Positions 40,175 to 47,173 of a stretch of DNA of 64,000 bases are shown here, in pieces. Source of the stretch: Streptomyces sp. S465 (lineage in GTDB: Bacteria > Actinomycetota > Actinomycetes > Streptomycetales > Streptomycetaceae). Location of the stretch: NCBI RefSeq assembly GCF_026898115.1, contig NZ_CP114036.1, positions 496,001-560,000 on the forward strand. Direction: 5' to 3'. Position 1 is the first letter of the stretch. Each line of letters begins with the position of its first letter. Made by a program: the position numbers and the translations under genes. A model generated the notes under the pieces. The model was not told the DNA's origin. It saw only the letters and a list, made by a program, of their open reading frames with translations, and searched no databases.

Positions 40175-40215
40175 CGTGCGGGACGACGGCGCCGAGCACC
40201 TCATCGGCGCCCCGG
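40151..40215. terminator. Nested inverted repeats between convergent genes
   Basis: An outer 10-bp pair (CCGGGGCGCC at 40151-40160 with 40206-40215) encloses an inner 8-bp pair (GTGCTCGG at 40164-40171 with 40192-40199). The structure overlaps the end of the AraC gene and abuts the convergent small gene, so it probably terminates both. Confidence 0.7.
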
Positions 40216-40225
40216 ACGCGGAGGT

Positions 40226-40534
40226 TCACCCCTGGGCGGCGCGGCGCTGTCCGGTGACCTTGGAGGAGGGCAGGCGCCCGGCCTTGGAGGTGCCGGTCAT
40301 CGTGTCACCGTCGACCGTCATGGCGAAGGCGAGGTTCAGCCGCATGGGCTTGGTGATGGCCTGACGCCAGGTGAGCCGGTCGCCGTCGAGTGAGAGATCG
40401 GTCAGCGGGACTTCCTCGTCCCCGGCGCGGGCCGTACCGGTCAGGGCGCCCTCCGCGCGCCGGATGTCGACCACGGGCCTGATCCGGCCGATCGGTGTGG
40501 AGATGGACAGATCCCAGGTGCCTTCGACGGACAT
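40226..40534 (-). CDS. Small beta-rich protein, unknown function
   Basis: This is a 102-aa soluble protein of predicted beta-strands (GTWDLSISTPIGRIRPVVDI, LTGTARAGDEEVPLTDLSLD, FAMTVDGDTMTGTSKAG), a lipocalin-like up-and-down pattern. The ATG at 40534 follows GAGGAAG. It is 68 nt downstream of the DJ-1 gene and probably co-transcribed with it. I do not recognise a named family. Confidence 0.75.
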   Translation of the reverse strand: MSVEGTWDLSISTPIGRIRPVVDIRRAEGALTGTARAGDEEVPLTDLSLDGDRLTWRQAITKPMRLNLAFAMTVDGDTMTGTSKAGRLPSSKVTGQRRAAQG

Positions 40535-40602
40535 GATGCGGTGCTTCCTCACGGTGGGACGGGACAGAACGGGACAGGACGGTTCGGACGAGAGCACAGA
40601 TG

Positions 40603-41292
40603 TCAGAAGGTGAGGGGCTCGGGTCCGTGAGCGCGCCAGACGGTGCCACGGCGCTCGTGGGCGATCAGCTGCTCGACGGCGTGGGCGATCCGCGGCCCCA
40701 GCTCGCGCTCCAGCAGGTACAGGCCCAGATCGAGTCCGCAGGTCACACTGGCACCGGTGACGAGGTCGCCGTCGTCGACGACGCGGGCCCGGACCGCGTT
40801 GGCGCCGGTGGCGTCGAGCAGGTCCAGCCCCATGCGGTGAGTGGTGGCGTAGCGGTTCTCCAACAGGCCGGCCATGGCCAGGACGACGGAGCCCCCGCAC
40901 ACCGTGGCCACGGTCACCTCCGGGCGGTCCATGGCCTCCTTCAGCAGCCTGGGCAGGTCGGTCTCCAGGGTGCGGCCCATCAGGACGGGGACGGTGTCGT
41001 CCTCGTGCCATTCGCCCGTCCCCGCGTCCTGGTCGGGGTCCTCACCGGGTTCTCCGATCCGGCCGGCCGCACCGGGGACCACCACCAGGTCCGCCTTGGC
41101 GGGATCGAGAACGGCCGTGGCACGCAGCGGTGTGCCGCCGACCCCGCTCACCACCTCGCGCGGCCCCTCGGCGGATACCAGCTCAACGCTCAACGCTCCC
41201 CCGGAAGCCCGCCCGCCGGCGGACAGCACCTCGTAGGGGGCGATGACATCGAGCAGGTCGAAGCCATCGAACAGAACAACCTGGGCGAGCAT
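40603..41292 (-). CDS. DJ-1/PfpI family protein
   Basis: This is a 229-aa GATase1-like protein (AQVVLFDGFDLLDVIAPYEVL at the start, then DLVVVPGAAGRIG, then the nucleophile elbow ATVCGGSVVLAMAGLL with the reactive Cys). An acidic insertion follows the GAAG region. It is a paralogue of the DJ-1 protein at 30831-31433. It is divergent from the PhyH-SDR-Gfo operon across a 269-bp promoter gap. Confidence 0.85.
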   Translation of the reverse strand: MLAQVVLFDGFDLLDVIAPYEVLSAGGRASGGALSVELVSAEGPREVVSGVGGTPLRATAVLDPAKADLVVVPGAAGRIGEPGEDPDQDAGTGEWHEDDTVPVLMGRTLETDLPRLLKEAMDRPEVTVATVCGGSVVLAMAGLLENRYATTHRMGLDLLDATGANAVRARVVDDGDLVTGASVTCGLDLGLYLLERELGPRIAHAVEQLIAHERRGTVWRAHGPEPLTF

Positions 41293-41561
41293 GAAACATC
41301 CCTCATGTGTGGTCAGGGCCGGTCTTTTCCGGCCCGGTCCCGACGCTATGCGGGCGCGGAAACCCCTCCCAGCGGCATGAGTGACATGGTTCAACGGAAT
41401 ATCGCCAAGTCGGGCGGCACGCGCGCGCAGGTCCTGACTCAGGTCGTGGTGGAGCACCCGGTCGACGGTGGGGTTTTGAAGGGCTGCCGCGGATTGCCTG
41501 ATGTTCACCTGATAACAACACTGACAGAAAGCCGCAGCTCACAGGAAGGATCAGAAACGTC

Positions 41562-42740
41562 ATGTCTCCCGTCGCCCCGAGGTCTCATACCTGGCTCAGT
41601 GAGGCCGACATCGGTCTGGACGCCTTCCGCGCCCTGGTCGAGCGGCCCACCGACCCCCGTGGCCACCCGGGCGCCGACGCGGTGGAGCGACACGTTCCCG
41701 TCTACGACGGCGACCGCCTGCGCGCCCGCGCCGCCACGCCGTCCGGCCGCCGGGAGGCGCAGGCGGAGCTGGTGCACATCCTGTTGGACGGTCCCGGCAT
41801 CGTGGTGTTCAAGCGCGCCTTCCCCGACCCGTCGGTCCTCGACCGGGCCACCGAGGCGTTCACGGCGCTGATCGAGAAGGAGCGGGCGGCGGGCACCGCC
41901 CGCGGCGACCACTTCGCGAAGCCCGGCGCCAACGACCGGGTCTGGAACGCGCTGGAGAAGCTGGCCCTGAGCGCACCGGAGGTCTTCGCCGACTACTACG
42001 CCAACGATCTCCTCGCCCTGGTCGCCACCGCCTGGCTCGGCCCCGGCTACCAGGTCACCTCACAGATCAACCAGGTCAACCCCGGCGGCGCGGCCCAGAG
42101 CGCGCACCGCGACTACCACCTCGGCTTCCTCTCCGAGGCGCAGGCCGCGGCCTATCCCGCCCATGTCCACCGGCTCTCCCCCGTCCTGACCCTTCAGGGC
42201 GCGGTCGCCCACTGCGCCATGCCCCTGGAGTCCGGCCCGACGCTCTACCTGCCGTACTCACAGCGGTACGAACCCGGCTACCTGGCCTTCCGCCGCCCGG
42301 AGTTCATGGCCTACTTCGCCGAGCACCACGTCCAGCTGCCGCTGGAGGCGGGCGACGCGGTCTTCTTCAACCCCGCCCTCTTCCACGCCGCCGGGCACAA
42401 CCGCTCCACGGACATCCGGCGCATGGCGAACCTGCTCCAGATCTCCTCCGCCTTCGGCCGGGCCATGGAGACCGTCGACCGCGAGGCCGTGGTCAACGCC
42501 GTCTTTCCCATCCTGCGGCGGCGCAAGGCCGAAGGCGCCACCGAGGACTGGCTGCACAACGTGGTCGCGGCCTGCGCCGAGGGCTACCCCTTCCCCACCA
42601 ACCTCGACCTCGACCCGCCCGTCGACGGCCTCGCCCCGCCCTCCCAGGCCGATACGCTCCGGCGCGCCCTGGAGCACGCCTGGACCCCCGAGACCCTGCG
42701 CGCGGAACTGCGGGCCGGCGCCGAGCGCCGCCGGAGCTGA
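41562..42740 (+). CDS. Phytanoyl-CoA dioxygenase (PhyH)-family Fe(II)/2-oxoglutarate oxygenase
   Basis: This is a 392-aa oxygenase of the PhyH family. The iron-binding HxD (SAHRDYHLGF) lies near 180-190, and the distal His with the 2-oxoglutarate Arg lies in FFNPALFHAAGHNRSTDIRRMANLLQ. It would hydroxylate a small organic substrate. It is followed 28 nt later by an SDR and then by a Gfo/Idh dehydrogenase, which suggests a short oxidation pathway for a polyol, a cyclitol or a sugar derivative. The substrate is not identifiable. Confidence 0.85.
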   Translation: MSPVAPRSHTWLSEADIGLDAFRALVERPTDPRGHPGADAVERHVPVYDGDRLRARAATPSGRREAQAELVHILLDGPGIVVFKRAFPDPSVLDRATEAFTALIEKERAAGTARGDHFAKPGANDRVWNALEKLALSAPEVFADYYANDLLALVATAWLGPGYQVTSQINQVNPGGAAQSAHRDYHLGFLSEAQAAAYPAHVHRLSPVLTLQGAVAHCAMPLESGPTLYLPYSQRYEPGYLAFRRPEFMAYFAEHHVQLPLEAGDAVFFNPALFHAAGHNRSTDIRRMANLLQISSAFGRAMETVDREAVVNAVFPILRRRKAEGATEDWLHNVVAACAEGYPFPTNLDLDPPVDGLAPPSQADTLRRALEHAWTPETLRAELRAGAERRRS

Positions 42741-42768
42741 AGCCAGAGCTGAAGGAGACACACCACTG

Positions 42769-43545
42769 ATGGGACTGCTACAGGACAAGATCGTCCTGGT
42801 CAACGGCGGCAGCCAGGGAGTCGGCGCCGGTATCGCCCGCGCCGCCGCCCGCGAAGGGGCCACCGTGGCGTTCACCGGACGCCGCCCCGATGTCGGCGAG
42901 GCGCTGGCGCGGGAGCTCACCGCCCAGGGAGCCACGGCCTCCTTCGTCCGCGCCGACCTGGCCGATCCCGCGCAGGCGCGCGGCAGCGTGGCACAGGTGG
43001 TGGCGGCCCACGGCCGGATCGACTGCCTGGTCAACTCCGCCGGGCTCACGTCCCGCGGGACGCTGCTGGACACCACCCCCGAGCTCTTCGACGCGCACAT
43101 CGCGATCAACCTGCGCGCCCCGTTCTTCGCCATGCAGGCCGCCATCGCCGACATGGTGGCCAGGAAGGCACCGGGCACCATCGTCAACATCATCTCCAAC
43201 TGCGCCCACGGCGGCTATCCGTTCCTGGCGCCGTACTCCGCGGCGAAGGCCGGTCTCGCGGGTCTGACCCGCAACGCCGCCCACGCGCACCGCTGGGACC
43301 GCGTCCGCGTCAACGGCCTCAACATCGGCTGGACCGACACCGAGGGCGAGGACGCCGTTCAGCGCGCCTTCCACGACGCCGGTGACGACTGGCGCGAGGA
43401 GGCGGCCCGCGCCCAGCCGATGGGCAAGCTCGGCCAGGTCGACGAGATCGCCGATGTCGTCGTCCTCCTCCTCTCCGACCGCAGCGGAGTCGTCACCGGC
43501 TCGGTCATCGACTGGGACCAGAACGTCGTCGGCGGACTCGGCTGA
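42769..43545 (+). CDS. Short-chain dehydrogenase/reductase
   Basis: This is a 258-aa classical SDR. The NAD-binding site is NGGSQGVGAGIA near 12-24, then VNSAG near 87, and the active-site Tyr-Lys pair lies in YSAAKAGLAG. The residue at the usual catalytic Ser position falls in IISNCAHGGYP, where Ser is followed by Asn-Cys. The start follows GAAGGAGA, and it is coupled to the PhyH gene by close spacing. It probably oxidises the product of its operon partners. Confidence 0.9.
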   Translation: MGLLQDKIVLVNGGSQGVGAGIARAAAREGATVAFTGRRPDVGEALARELTAQGATASFVRADLADPAQARGSVAQVVAAHGRIDCLVNSAGLTSRGTLLDTTPELFDAHIAINLRAPFFAMQAAIADMVARKAPGTIVNIISNCAHGGYPFLAPYSAAKAGLAGLTRNAAHAHRWDRVRVNGLNIGWTDTEGEDAVQRAFHDAGDDWREEAARAQPMGKLGQVDEIADVVVLLLSDRSGVVTGSVIDWDQNVVGGLG

Positions 43546-43595
43546 CCCGCCCCGCCGCACTGTCGGAAGCACTGTCAGAAAGGGAACGACTTTTC

Positions 43596-44600
43596 ATGCG
43601 TATCGGCATCATGGGCCTGGGGCGGATCGGCGCCTTCCACGCCGAGACCCTGTCCACGATCGACACGGTGGACTCGCTCGTGGTCACCGACCCGGTCACC
43701 GCGGCCGCCACCGCCGCCGCCGAGCGGTTCGGCGCCCGAGCGGTCGGCTCGCCGGAGGCCGTGCTGGCCGCCGGTGTGGACGGCGTCGTGATCGCCGCGG
43801 CGACCGACGCCCACCCCGAGCTCGTCCTCGCCGCCGTGCGGGCGGGCGTACCGGTCTTCTGCGAGAAGCCCGTGGCGCGCACGGTCGCGGAGAGCCTCGC
43901 CGTCCTGCGCGCGGTCGAGGGCAGCGGCGTGCAGGTCCAGATCGGCTACAACCGGCGCTTCGACCCCGGGTACGTGGCCGCGCGGAAGGCGGTGCTCAGC
44001 GGTGAGCTGGGGCCGCTGCACACCGTGCGGTCCACCACCTTGGACCCCGCGCCGCCCCCGGCCGCCTATGTGGCCGTCTCCGGTGGCATCTTCCGCGACT
44101 GCGGCGTGCACGACTTCGACACCGTCCGCTGGATCACCGGCCGCGAGGTCACCGAGGTCTACGCCACCGGGGCCAACCGCGGAGCCGACTACATCGCGGC
44201 CGCCGGAGACGTGGACACCGCCTCCGCCCTCCTCACCCTCGACGACGGCACCCTCGCCGTGGTCTCCAACACGCGGCACAACGCCCGCGGTTATGACGCC
44301 CGTCTGGAGCTCCACGGCATGACCGACAGCATCGCCGCGGGCCTGGAGGACAAGCTGCCGCTGCGCTCCGCCGAACCGGGCGCCACCTTCCCTGGCGGCG
44401 CCCCGCACCACTTCTTCATGGACCGCTTCGCCGCCGCCTACCGGGCCGAGCTCACCGCCTTCACCGAGGTCGTGGCGGGCCGGCTGCCCTCTCCCTGCAC
44501 CGTCGCCGACGCCCTGGAGGCCGGCTGGATCGCGGAGGCGTGCACACTGTCGCTGCACGAGCACCGCCCCGTGAGCCTGGCAGAGGTACGGACGGCATGA
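43596..44600 (+). CDS. Gfo/Idh/MocA-family oxidoreductase (inositol 2-dehydrogenase-like)
   Basis: This is a 334-aa NAD(P)-dependent sugar or cyclitol dehydrogenase. The N-terminal Rossmann is GIMGLGRIGAFHAETL. The catalytic Lys lies in the hallmark CEKPVA near 90, and the later DCGVHDFDTVRWITG carries the conserved Asp/His of inositol dehydrogenases. This is the third gene of the PhyH-SDR-Gfo operon. Inositol itself is possible, but no other iol genes are present, so a modified cyclitol or sugar is equally likely. Confidence 0.9.
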   Translation: MRIGIMGLGRIGAFHAETLSTIDTVDSLVVTDPVTAAATAAAERFGARAVGSPEAVLAAGVDGVVIAAATDAHPELVLAAVRAGVPVFCEKPVARTVAESLAVLRAVEGSGVQVQIGYNRRFDPGYVAARKAVLSGELGPLHTVRSTTLDPAPPPAAYVAVSGGIFRDCGVHDFDTVRWITGREVTEVYATGANRGADYIAAAGDVDTASALLTLDDGTLAVVSNTRHNARGYDARLELHGMTDSIAAGLEDKLPLRSAEPGATFPGGAPHHFFMDRFAAAYRAELTAFTEVVAGRLPSPCTVADALEAGWIAEACTLSLHEHRPVSLAEVRTA

Positions 44601-44784
44601 CGACAGCCGGGCCGCCGCGCGGCGCAGATCCTGGGCGCGGCCCGGATCCGCGAGCTCGCCATCGTGGGGCGCCACCGGATCGGCCCGTCGCCATACGGCC
44701 CACGAGGGCCGGCGGCTGAGCTGCCGGGTCGTCCAGAGCTGATGCATGAGAGCCGGTCCCTGCGGGCCGGTCCTCTGCGGCGTC

Positions 44785-45363
44785 TCACCTTCCCGGCGCG
44801 CCGGCGCGCAGTCCGTCCATGACCAGGTCCAGAAGCCGTCGGGCGCGCGCCTGCCCGTCGTCACGGGGATCGATCTGCCACAGGCCGCAGATGGCGAGCA
44901 GGAAGTCGTCGGCGGTGACGCCCGGACGGATGGTGCCGACGTCCGCGTTCGCCGCCAGCAGGAGCTCGACGGCCTCGGTCACCAGGCCGTGTCCCGGTTT
45001 GGCCGGGCCGCCGGGCGCGCTGGTGGCCTTGTGCAGCGCGTCGGCCAGACCGGCCTTGGCCAGGGCGAACCGGGCCAGATGCGCCATCCACTCCCGCAGC
45101 GCCGCATCCGGTGCGCGGGTGCGGAGCAACTCGGCCGCGGTGTCCGCGAGCTGCCGCATCTCATGGCGGTAGATCTCCAGAACGAGGGCCTCGCGGCTGG
45201 GGAAGTTGCGGTACAGCGTCCCCTGGCCGACGCCCGCCTTCTTCGCGATGGTGCTCAGTGGCACATCCGCCGAGCGGGTCAGCTCCGCCAGCGCCACTTC
45301 CAGGATGCGCTCGCGGTTCGCAGCCGCGTCCGAGCGCAGAGGCGCGTCCTTCTCTCCCCGCAC
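44785..45363 (-). CDS. TetR family regulator of the molybdenum hydroxylase operon
   Basis: This is a 192-aa repressor. The helix-turn-helix spans residues 18-62 (ILEVALAELTRSADVPLSTIAKKAGVGQGTLYRNFPSREALV). The C-terminal domain has the SBP/TetR_C pattern found in many actinomycete regulators. The GTG start at 45363 lies close to two matched 14-bp palindromes. Beyond them the paoABC-like operon diverges, so that operon is the expected target. The 184-bp stretch between this gene and the Gfo stop holds no clear gene. Confidence 0.9.
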   Translation of the reverse strand: MRGEKDAPLRSDAAANRERILEVALAELTRSADVPLSTIAKKAGVGQGTLYRNFPSREALVLEIYRHEMRQLADTAAELLRTRAPDAALREWMAHLARFALAKAGLADALHKATSAPGGPAKPGHGLVTEAVELLLAANADVGTIRPGVTADDFLLAICGLWQIDPRDDGQARARRLLDLVMDGLRAGAPGR

Positions 45364-45406
45364 TCGTCCTCCATTCCGGCCATGGCTCAGTGCCGACCTT
45401 GCTCAC

Positions 45407-45450
45407 CGGACAGCTGTCCGCTAAGTTCATGCGCAGCGGACAGTTGTCCG
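45407..45450. promoter_or_regulatory. Twin TetR operators, 30 bp centre to centre
   Basis: CGGACAGCTGTCCG (45407-45420) and CGGACAGTTGTCCG (45437-45450) are near-identical palindromes. The second extends to AGCGGACAGTTGTCCGCT. They sit 44 bp from the TetR start and about 155 bp upstream of the iron-sulfur subunit gene. Confidence 0.85.
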
Positions 45451-45605
45451 CTTAGGCTCACCTTACCGGCAGAAACGGCCCGTGTGGATGGCCGGGACCG
45501 AGCGCCGACCGGGTTTCTCGCGCATCCCGCATCCTCGGGGCCTTCACCGGGACCCTCCCCCTGAACGACTTCGACGCGCACCACACCCGCGAAAGAAGGC
45601 TGATC

Positions 45606-46184
45606 ATGGCCACAGCCCCCTCGTCGACGTCCAGCGTCATCACGCTGACCATCAACGGCGAGAAGTACACGCTGCCCGTCGACCACCGCACCACCCTGCT
45701 CGACGCCCTGCGTGAGCACCTCGACCTCACCGGCACCAAGAAGGGCTGCGACCAGGGGCAGTGCGGCGCCTGCACGGTACTGCTCGACGGCCGGCGGGCC
45801 GTCTCCTGCCTCCAGCTCGCCGTGGCCGCCGAGGGCCGCGAGGTCACCACCATCGAGGGCGTGGCCGACGGCGACCGGCTCCATCCGGTGCAGCAGGCGT
45901 TCCTCGACCTCGACGGCTACCAGTGCGGCTACTGCACTCCGGGGCAGATCTGTTCCGCCCTCGCCGTGATCGAGGAACACGCGGCGGGCTGGCCGAGCGC
46001 CGTCACCACCGATGTCCATCCCGAAGCGGGACCCCCACCACTGACCGCCGACGAGATCCGGGAGCGGATGAGCGGCAACCTGTGCCGCTGCGGCGCCTAC
46101 GTGTCGATCGTGCAGGCGGTCGCCCGGGCGGCCGAGGCGCGGGCGACCACGACCACGACCACCAGCAAGGAGGCCGTCGCATGA
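45606..46184 (+). CDS. Molybdenum hydroxylase [2Fe-2S] subunit (PaoA/YagT-like)
   Basis: This is a 192-aa electron-transfer subunit. The plant-type cluster is bound by Cys48, 53, 56 and 68 (GCDQGQCGACTVLL). The second cluster is bound by the CGYCTPGQ and LCRCGAY cysteines. Unlike E. coli PaoA there is no Tat signal, so the enzyme is cytoplasmic. It is the first gene of the operon, and its stop overlaps the FAD subunit start as ATGA. Confidence 0.93.
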   Translation: MATAPSSTSSVITLTINGEKYTLPVDHRTTLLDALREHLDLTGTKKGCDQGQCGACTVLLDGRRAVSCLQLAVAAEGREVTTIEGVADGDRLHPVQQAFLDLDGYQCGYCTPGQICSALAVIEEHAAGWPSAVTTDVHPEAGPPPLTADEIRERMSGNLCRCGAYVSIVQAVARAAEARATTTTTTSKEAVA

Positions 46185-47173
46185 GGGAGTTCGGCTATCA
46201 GCGCGTCGTGGACGTCTCCGAGGCGGTCGCCGTCCTGGGCGCCGATCCGGACGCGCGTTTCCTGGGCGGCGGCACCAATCTCGTCGACCTGATGAAGACC
46301 GGCGTGGAGCGCCCCGGACGCCTGGTGGACGTCCGTGAACTGCCCCTGGACCGGGTCGAGTCGACCGCGGACGGCGGTCTGCGGATCGGCGCCACCGTCA
46401 CCAACAGCGACCTCGCCGCCCACCCCGAGGTACGGCGCCGCTACCCGGCCCTGACACAGGCCGTCCTGGCCGGCGCGTCCGGGCAGCTGCGCAACATGGC
46501 CACGGTCGGCGGCAACCTGCTCCAGCGCACCCGCTGCGGCTACTTCACCGATGTGGTGTCGCCCTGCAACAAGCGCCGCCCCGGCAGCGGTTGTCCGGCC
46601 ATCGAGGGTGAGCATCACAATCACGCCATTCTCGGCGCCTCCGGGCACTGCGTGGCCACCCACCCCTCGGACATGGCGGTCGCGCTCACCGCGTTCGACG
46701 CCGTCGTGTCGTACGAAACCACCGACGGGCCGGGCGAGTTGCCGCTCGCGGACTTCTACCTGCCCGTGGGCGACACCCCGCACCTGGAGACGGCGCTGCC
46801 GTCCGGTGCGCTGATCACCGGCGTCACCCTGCCCCCGGCCCCGGTCGCCGCCCACTCCCGCTACCGGAAGGTCCGCGAGCGCGCGTCCTACGCCTTCGCG
46901 ATCGGTTCGATCGCCGGCGCCCTCGACGTCCGGGACGGGGTCGTCCACGACGTCCGCCTCGCCTTCGGAGCGGTCGCCTCGCGGCCGTGGCGGGCCCGGG
47001 TGGCCGAGCGGTCGCTGACCGGGGGCCCGGTGAGCGCCGACGCGTTCGCCGCCGCCGCGGACGCCGAACTGGCCGCCGCGAAGGTCCTGCCGCACAACGG
47101 ATACAAGGTGCCGCTGATGCGCAACCTCGTCGTGGCCATGCTGACCGAACTCGCCGAGGAGGCCGCCCGATGA
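46181..47173 (+). CDS. Molybdenum hydroxylase FAD subunit with extra Fe-S insert (PaoB/YagS-like)
   Basis: This is a 330-aa FAD-binding subunit (FLGGGTNLVDLMK and the TVGGNLLQRTRC loop). Four cysteines near residues 119, 129, 138 and 157 lie in an insertion like the one that holds a [4Fe-4S] cluster in PaoB and 4-hydroxybenzoyl-CoA reductase. This points to aldehyde oxidoreductase rather than xanthine dehydrogenase. The ATG at 46181 follows AAGGAGG. Confidence 0.92.
   Translation: MREFGYQRVVDVSEAVAVLGADPDARFLGGGTNLVDLMKTGVERPGRLVDVRELPLDRVESTADGGLRIGATVTNSDLAAHPEVRRRYPALTQAVLAGASGQLRNMATVGGNLLQRTRCGYFTDVVSPCNKRRPGSGCPAIEGEHHNHAILGASGHCVATHPSDMAVALTAFDAVVSYETTDGPGELPLADFYLPVGDTPHLETALPSGALITGVTLPPAPVAAHSRYRKVRERASYAFAIGSIAGALDVRDGVVHDVRLAFGAVASRPWRARVAERSLTGGPVSADAFAAAADAELAAAKVLPHNGYKVPLMRNLVVAMLTELAEEAAR

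Noticed and set aside
41293..41561. Upstream frame extending the DJ-1 gene by 72 residues, and an opposing frame reading MSDMVQRNIAKSGG
   Set aside because: Neither matches a family. The DJ-1 start at 41292 begins exactly at the conserved AQVVLFDGFD strand, and the rest is divergent promoter DNA.
44601..44784. Possible gene remnant after the Gfo/Idh gene (frame reading AAQILGAARIRELAIVGRH)
   Set aside because: Too short and without a recognisable family; left as intergenic DNA.
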